Shown here piece by piece: positions 57,500 through 64,000 of a stretch of DNA of 64,000 nucleotides (its first letter is position 1; every line of letters starts with the position of its first letter). The position numbers and the translations under genes are program-made. The stretch comes from Turritopsis dohrnii (Eukaryota; Cnidaria; Hydrozoa; Anthoathecata; Oceaniidae). The DNA is taken from assembly GCA_027922465.2 (NCBI GenBank), contig BQMF02000025.1, positions 1,460,501 to 1,524,500 of the forward strand. Direction: 5' to 3'. Below the pieces are notes generated by a model. That model did no database searches and had not been told where the DNA came from. It saw only the letters and a list, made by a program, of their open reading frames with translations.

Positions 57500-60400
57500 T
57501 TATTTCCATCTCTTGGTTAGAATGTCCATCAGATTTTTTGGCGGAGATGCTCGCTTAGTTGGTCGTTCTTTCTTGTTGACGATGTTGATGAGATGGGGAG
57601 AGTGGAGAATCTCGTCAGGTAGTTTGTCACCACTTGCTCCAAACAGTTTTACTAATTCAACAAACAATGCTTTACTAGAGTTGTTTATAAATGCGATGGA
57701 ATATCCCGCAGACCTTAATCGTCCGGCACGTCCGACCTGGTGGACGTAATCATCAACGGTATTTGGCATGTCGAATATGATGACCTGTAAGGAAAGCTTG
57801 GTCAGTGGTATCATTCACACAAGTAAAGCTTTCTAACTGAATGACAGTCCGTTATCTAACTTAAGAACATTAATCGGCGATTTAACAAACAATAAACAAA
57901 TGATCGCAAAGTAGTTGAGGAATTAAAACATTTAAGTTGATTGTTGTTGTTATAATCGATGATGATGAGAAAACTAACTTGTCGAACGTTGATTAGATCT
58001 ATTCCTCTAGCCATCAAATTCGTGGAGACGACAATATCGTAGACACCGGCCAGAAACTTCTCCAAAATGTCCGTTCGTTCAGCCTGCGGTTTGGCTGAAT
58101 GTATGGACACAGTCTGCAAACGAAATTTCTAGAAAACGATTAAAGTTTGATGAAATGAACGCAACGTGACGACGAGATCGGTTTAGTCATAGAGAGACGG
58201 TTTACACACAACACCAAGATAAATATGAGTCATTGCTAACACGCATACCGCAGAAATTAAGCAGGGATGAAGTGACTGATTGAAAATAGAAGATTAGACT
58301 TACGTCAGAGAGAGCTTCACACAACATATCCGCGCCGACTTTAGACTGGACGAACACGACAACCGGTGGAAGAAAGTGTTTTCCATCTTCAATTAGGGAA
58401 AATAATTTCTTCTTTTTCGAGACATCTTCCACCCAGAGCATCAACTGTTTCACGTGAGTGTTGGGAAGTCCAGAAGGCCCTACACACACGTAGACAGGAT
58501 CAGAAGCCATTTTTTCCATCATAGATTCGATGGCTTGCGGAATTGTGGCCGAGAACATCATGTATTGGGGCTTCACTGAAAGGGCATCGGTTATCAATTG
58601 AATCTAAATATAAAATCGACAGCTGTGAAGCTGTTAAATGATCTCTGTATCACATTTGATTGCTCATGAGTTAGAAATTTCAATCGTTTATAGAAACCAA
58701 CAATTATAACGTATACAACATGTGATGTACACAGCATAAGTGAAGTTTCTAGGAATATTAACAAGACAATCTTATATCATTATCTACAAAAGTGAACGCA
58801 TTGATAAGAGTGAAAAGATAATGTGAAAGTGAGAGAAAAAAGAAAATATCACGAACGTCTGAATCGCTCAAAACAGACGTTCAAAAATTTATTTTATTCA
58901 TGGTTGTTTGTGGGTATAGCCGTGAGTTAGGTTGAGCAACTCTAAACTTTCCTGACAGCAACAAGTATTTGTCAAAATAGTTCATTCCTTACACACATCG
59001 AATATTCATAATGGAGGTTGTGGAAACAAACAACCCCTAATTGTTTTTCCTTCACATTTTTTCGGACGACGCAAAAAAATGATAAATAAATAAAAAAAAA
59101 TAAATAAATGAATAAAATAAAAAACAAAACAATTTTAACAATTCCTGTTTGTATATGGTTTTTTTTAACATAAGTACCTTAAGAGAACACCACACCCTCA
59201 GCTTTTGTCCCATAAAGCGAGATCAAATGGAGAACAGCCTGAATTGTAAAATAACAAGGCATGTAAATTCTCCCTCAAGCTAAAGGATTAAAATTATAAT
59301 TAATAACTTTTGTGTTTCTTTTCTCACCTACAAGTCTCCTATATTATAGTCGGAAGTTCCGGCGGCCGAACTGCAGTGAAACAAATCAAATTTCTCAACG
59401 ACAAAAAAAACTTCCAAAAAACAAAAACATGCAAATACATGGCTTATTACCGATGGCTACCATTTTAAAAATATATTTGCTTCACTACCACCCGCCGTAA
59501 CTTAATTAACAAGACATTTTATTTTATTGGAGGTTCCATAAAAGAACAACCTGAAACTGTCTTCTTAAAACGGAGATTAAATTCAGGTTAAAAAAAATGA
59601 ATATAATAATGAAAGAAACGTTGAACAATCAAGTTGCTAGTCTGCTTTTAAAAAAAACTTATTTGATTTCAAGATTTCAGATGAAAAGTAATCGAATAAT
59701 CTTTGAAGATTTTGTTGATGACGTCATAGGCTTTCGTTTTAAGTGGCGTTCCTCCTCACTTCTTTATCAACAAAGACTTTTGTTTCCTTGCGACATTTTG
59801 CATGGTATAAATTGTATGTTAATTCATGCTGGTTCAGCAAATTCATACATCACGCATAAAAGAAAGAAAGAAAATTGTTGATTGATTACACTGTGTTCAT
59901 TCAATCAACAAGATTTTATTAGAACGAATGCTTCTACTTAAACACTATTTAAAATTTCGAGGTTATAATCTTCGCGACTTTCTAATACAAATTTTTTTCA
60001 ACAAAATTATAAAGAGCAAGTTGGTGGTTTACATGCCTGGGGTTGAAATCCCATCTGCAACATCACGTCCACTTCGTCCAACACCACTATCCGTATTTGA
60101 TGCAGCTGTAACACCGCACCATGGTTATCCAAAATATCGTTTAGTCGACCAGGGGTAGCAACAACGAGTTGATTATGGTGCCTTAACCTGAAACAGACGA
60201 TAGAGATGATGACAATGGAGATGATGAGAGTAGCTTGTCACATCAACTACAGAACGTGTTACTACCGGTGAAGTTGTGGAGGTAAAGGATTCCCACCAAT
60301 CAGAAGAGCTGTTCGGAAGTTTGGGATGGAAACAGCTAACTGCTTAGCCTGTTGCTCGATTTGTATGCATAGCTCACGTGTAGGAGATAGAATGAGCGCT

Positions 60401-61271
60401 ATTGGTTGCTTGCAGAACTCGTGTGCGCGGGATAGCGAACCTGTGAAAAAATAAGAGAACACGTATAGAACGTGTCAGAAGTACATGAAGTTAAATAGTA
60501 CATACGTACCTGTCAACTTGTAAATCTTCTGAATAATAGGAATCAGGAACGATGCAGTTTTGCCACAACCAGTGGTTGCAGACACTAACACATCCTTTCC
60601 GCGAAGACCTTCTGCAATCACTTGCATTTGCACTGGAGTAGGAGACACATAACCATGTTCCTTTAAGTTGCGTCTCAATATGTCGCAGAGGACATTCGTT
60701 TGAAAAGAAAGCATGAGAGATGGGAGCACATCTCCTTTGGTTTTAATCTGCATCTTTTCTCGGATGAAATCTACCTTTTCCTTGCACAGCCTATTCTCGT
60801 CAAACCACAAGTTGGAGAGCTTTTCGAAATGGGCATCGAATGACAGATCTGGTATTTCCACATCACTAGCGCACTTGATTAACATGTTCGAGCCAAGCTG
60901 TTTTTTCTTGCATTCAATACTACAAACATCTTCGTCTGTTTGGTCGCATATGTACTCGCCATATTTTCCGCAAACAACGCAAACAGGTTCCTCTGGTGAA
61001 GGCCATCTTTGTTGCCAGGCGAACTCTGTCACGTGATCTTCTGTTGCTGTTGACGACGACACAACACTTTCATTCAAAAATGTTGAGGAAGTACCCTCCT
61101 TGACGAATTTAAAGGACGTTTCTAGACGAAAGCAATAACTTTCAGAGAAATGAATGGGAATATACTTGTCTTGTCTACTTAGATCTACTTACTTCTTTCG
61201 GTTGAACCTTTCGAGTGACGATTTCGAGTGACACTCCTTGGGACAAATGCAACGGGTTTCATTTCAGCCAT
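57500..61271 (-). CDS. DDX59: DEAD-box RNA helicase DDX59 with HIT-type zinc finger
   Basis: Seven exons (61193-61271, 60510-61121, 60266-60440, 60037-60187, 58304-58603, 57979-58128, 57500-57784) give exactly 583 residues. ATG 61271 yields [13 protein letters not shown]; the FVPRS start matches the vertebrate protein. The HIT zinc finger comes first ([20 protein letters not shown]). Helicase motifs follow: Q (PTPVQMQVI), I (ATTGCGKT), Ia (PTRELCIQ), TPGR, II (DEVD), III (SAT), then [11 protein letters not shown] and VHQVGRAGR in the C-terminal lobe. DDX59 is the only DEAD-box protein with this finger and is linked to ciliary/Hedgehog signalling in vertebrates. The fourth intron needs a GC donor (CAG|GCATGT) to keep frame. 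AATAAA overlaps the stop codon (57499-57504). Confidence 0.93.
58604..60036 (-). other. Intron of DDX59, probable GC-AG type
   Basis: About 1.43 kb, the longest intron of the gene, without recognisable exons. It starts GCATGT and ends TTTATATTTAG. It contains AT-rich simple repeats near 59086-59130. Confidence 0.6.
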
Positions 61272-61401
61272 GAGCAGGTGTTGAGTATTTACTGACCTAA
61301 AAACATGGCGCTTGTAATCTTTGCTATTTCATACACAAGTGCAGGAAGGAGAGAAAAATAATACAACGAATAAATATATTTCAGTTACAAACTACATCGC
61401 C
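61272..61401 (-). promoter_or_regulatory. 130-bp gap between USE1 and DDX59 with a splice-acceptor-like site
   Basis: Between the USE1 stop and the DDX59 ATG, the minus strand has a pyrimidine-rich tract (TTTTTCTCTCCTTCCTGC) and then ATGTTTTTAG at 61297-61306, 25 bp before the ATG. No AATAAA or ATTAAA is present for USE1. This is compatible with a polycistronic pair resolved by trans-splicing, or with an ordinary 5'-UTR intron overlapping USE1. Confidence 0.4.
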
Positions 61402-62315
61402 CTAAGGAGGTTTTTTCGGAAAAAATTTGATGAATATAATCATGTTTATAAAGACGACACAAACGACAGCCAACATGATCCAGATCGTCCAAGAACATGT
61501 CTTCTGATTGATTTCTTCCAACCGATCGCTCTCCACCTTCAACTTTTTCGAGTTCGAATCGACCAGGTTCGAAGAGGATTCTAGTTCCTACAAAGCAAAA
61601 TAAACTTCCCAATGAGTTTTCAAACTTCCGGACGAGCCATTGAAGAGTAACCATGGAAACTAAATCCTGTGCATGCTACCTGGGTATCTCTCTTGATCAT
61701 GTCGCTAGCAACGAGGGAATTCTGCTTCATAGATTGGGCCATCTTGATCATCTCATGAGCAACTTTTTCTTGCATGTCGTGATGACGTTTCATTATGTCG
61801 TCGATATTATCTTTAGTCACGTGATCACTTCCTCCTCTGAAATGAAGTGTGATGTTTTTCAGCAATCTTTTAAAGTTATCTACAGCCGAGGAAAATAACT
61901 TCTCCAGAACAACAAGCAAACAACACTCACACTCTTCGTCGTACAGAATCATCATTTCCTAAGAAAAACAGCAGGAACAATAAAACACAGAAATGCAAGA
62001 AAAAACCAATAAGAAGGAAATGAGATATTTCACCGAAAAGTTCCTTCCTCAAGTCCTTCTGATGTTTTCCTTTCATTTGCAAATGGATCGTGTTTTGTTC
62101 CTCTCGGTCCGTATTGATGATGCTTGAAGGCAGCAAATGCTGACACAGCACAGTTTTATCCAGCGGATTGTCCTTAGAAACAACAACAGAAACTGTCAGT
62201 ACATCAACAGTCACCATGGCAACAAATAAAATCTCATACTATCTGGTCAGCTTCAACTATGTCTTTCAGAAATCGAACTTTTCGTTCCAGCTCACAAATG
62301 GCTTCTGTAGACATG
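61402..62315 (-). CDS. USE1: Vesicle transport SNARE USE1 (N-terminus not found)
   Basis: Five exons (62240-62315, 62034-62172, 61931-61958, 61680-61836, 61402-61587) code for 194 residues from the ATG at 62314. The order of conserved pieces matches USE1/p31: CELERKVRFLKDIVEADQ; LRKELFGNDDSVRRR; the SNARE helix MKRHHDMQEKVAHEMIKMAQ followed by SMKQNSLVASDMIKRD; ESDRLEEINQKTCSW; and a single C-terminal membrane anchor (IWIMLAVVCVVFINMIIF) ending KFFPKKPP. USE1 is an endoplasmic reticulum Q-SNARE for Golgi-to-ER retrograde traffic. The first exon recognised begins just after a TTTAG acceptor, so the ATG at 62314 is probably internal; about 50-60 N-terminal residues are expected further upstream but were not recognised. 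Confidence 0.9.
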
Positions 62316-62744
62316 CTAAACAAAGTAAACAAAACCTTTCTTATTCTTTGCCAAGCATCAACTATAGTTATATTTTTATAAAATATCGACAATGAAAATA
62401 GAAGATGATGATTTGAGTTCACAACCAACAATTTTGGATGCTTTAGTTATAACCAACAAGACTATTCGCAAAAAATGCGACTATATATTTCCCGAAAGTT
62501 TTAAAAACCTGATACTCATATGTAATTGCCTTTCTGAACGTTTTTTTGCATATAAAACATCACGCTTTTACTTGCAGTTTTTGTCACAGACTGTTTGAAT
62601 AAAAAACATAACTGGTTGTTTTCCATATCTCAAGGGTTTCCTTCATATGGCTGTACATCGTGGGTTTTCAGTTGGGCTACATTATATCAGGATGTACAGT
62701 AAAAATAAATCTTCAGCCTGGCTTTTAGTAATGAACGTTCAACT
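62316..62744. other. Upstream of USE1; missing first exon expected here
   Basis: The N-terminal exon(s) of USE1 should lie here or beyond on the minus strand, but no segment is convincing. Confidence 0.4.
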
Positions 62745-62748
62745 TTAA

Positions 62749-62930
62749 GGTGTGAGTAAGGGAAATTCTTTTAACAGGAATAAGTTTATATCAAGAATGA
62801 TACATTTTTGGAAAGCTTATTTAGATCTTTAAAAGCTCATGTTAAAATTTTGAAGTAAATTTAAAATTTTAGAGTGAGTCAAAAACGAACGTTGTTATAA
62901 AAACGCAGCTCCATTTACAAAACGAGTTAA
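62749..62930 (+). repeat. Truncated second copy of the TTAA MITE
   Basis: Starts after TTAA (62745-62748) with GGTGTGAGTAAG and follows the left arm of the 1018-1823 element for about 180 bp (GGAAAGCTTATTTAG, GCTCCATTTACAAAAC). It then meets the next repeat. Confidence 0.75.
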
Positions 62931-63640
62931 AGGGGAACTCAACTCAAAAAATCAAAATCGCTTTTTTGTACTATTTGGAAGAAAATGATGAAAGTCAGTT
63001 TTTAAATTTTCATAAAATCATTTTTCGTTCCCGAGATATTGCCATTTAAAATGTTTGCGCAAAACTTGATCTCCATGGCAACGTGACATCACAATGTTCA
63101 AAAAGAAAATGTAAATGACTGAAGAAATATTAGATCACTAAAATTAGTTACCCTGGCTTGTTTCCAGGTCTCTTCTATTTTTATATTGACAAACCTATAA
63201 ATGGGGATCTGCTCAGGTAAGGGAAACAAAGTTTTAGAAAATGGTACAGTTTTCAACTGGACGTAACTTAAATCTAAATTCGCCATAGTAACAGTATTGG
63301 ATGCTGATATATAGCTTTGTCAGCAAAACGTAATAGAGACCTGGAACCGAGTCGGGGTAACAATAGCAATAATTCTTTATGTTATTTTCACAACTGCAGT
63401 TACTTAGCACTCTACATGCAATGTTCTAACAATATATATCATTAAAAAATTCTGAGTTATTCCAGTATTTGTATGTCAGCAATATCTTCTTGAACGTTGT
63501 GATGTCACATTGCCATGGAGATCATGTTTTGGAAAAAACCTTTGAATGGCAATATCTCAAGAACGAAAAATGATTTTTTGAAAATACAAAAACTGACTTT
63601 CAGCACTTTTAAAAGCTGTTTCAGATAGGCCAGAAAAAAA
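62931..63640. repeat. Long-arm inverted repeat element
   Basis: Arms of about 150 bp: 62959-63110 pairs with 63470-63640 (GATATTGCCATTTAAA, GATCTCCATGGCAACGTGAC and ATCATTTTTCGTTC all recur inverted). The left end AAAGGGGAACTCAACTC has no partner; the right end runs into an A-rich tract, so one terminus is lost. A transcript would fold into a long hairpin. Confidence 0.7.
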
Positions 63641-64000
63641 CAAAAAAACAAAACAAAAACAAAAACAAAAAAACTTGTGATTGTTGGTCAGCGCCGCAAG
63701 GTAGCTGATCTTTCATTTCCCCGTGTCTGTCAGTCAGTCGGTCCCGTTTGTGTTATGTTGCAGGTCTTACTTAGGCTGATACCTTGCAGGCTGCCAGAAC
63801 TTAGGCTATATTGGTCCGTGGTTCCATTTAAAAACGCTCATGATTCAGTAGTTACATAATTGTGCGCCGTAAAAAGCAAAAATTGGACTGCAAACTTGCC
63901 AGAAGAATGATTCAGAGTGTGCAGGCCACTTTATTTGCCAAATTTTGTCATTCAATGAACCATGAATGCGTCCAGTCATACGTTTTATATATATGCTACC
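63641..64000. other. No gene recognised
   Basis: Begins with an A-rich simple repeat (63640-63672), then anonymous sequence to the window edge. Confidence 0.4.

Noticed and set aside
62392..62598. 68-codon plus-strand frame upstream of USE1
   Set aside because: No domain and opposite to the expected position of the missing USE1 N-terminal exon; not supportable.

Overview
This is a eukaryotic, AT-rich window with intron-containing genes, and the gene content points to an invertebrate animal. It carries DDX59, USE1, an OTUD7-type deubiquitinase, a DAZ/BOULE-type RRM, IGFBP-like cysteine-rich secreted proteins and a giant NO VEIN-like protein. Introns are mostly short (about 50-300 bp) with clean GT-AG borders. 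The transposon mix (CR1/L2-like LINEs, a DIRS element, PIF/Harbinger and several MITE families) fits an early-branching metazoan such as a cnidarian, but the sequence alone does not fix the species.

Layout. 1-17 kb is gene-poor and repeat-rich: a TTAA-flanked MITE, a nearly full-length LINE on the minus strand (2.9-7.0 kb), and a Harbinger-like MITE with 57-bp terminal repeats. 17.2-17.9 kb (-) holds the exons of an RRM gene with the DAZ-family signature. 18.8-22.5 kb is a degenerate DIRS retrotransposon interrupted by a PIF/Harbinger element with TTA target duplications. 22.7-35.7 kb (-) is one large gene that I reassembled from 19 exons (about 2,835 codons): an N-terminal LOTUS/OST-HTH-like region, a central GHKL ATPase and a C-terminal NO VEIN/DUF3883 nuclease-like domain. 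Its first intron holds an antisense LINE fossil. 36-47 kb is again repeat territory: LINE fragment, tRNA-derived SINE palindrome, TA-flanked MITE, TTAA MITE and hAT-like MITE.

The right third is gene-dense. 47.2-49.7 kb (+) encodes an NT-C2/coiled-coil/PH protein and 50.2-52.3 kb (+) an OTUD7/Cezanne-like deubiquitinase. 52.5-55.8 kb (-) holds two tandem paralogous secreted cysteine-rich proteins with identical intron phases. 57.5-61.3 kb (-) is DDX59, followed by USE1 (61.4-62.3 kb, -), whose stop codon is only 130 bp upstream of the DDX59 start. The window ends in more inverted-repeat elements.

These genes look like separate housekeeping, signalling and defence-type loci rather than one pathway. 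The most unusual is the NO VEIN-like protein, whose ATPase plus nuclease-like fold resembles prokaryotic defence proteins in architecture. Exon joins were made by hand from splice sites and reading-frame continuity; no transcript or database search was available.
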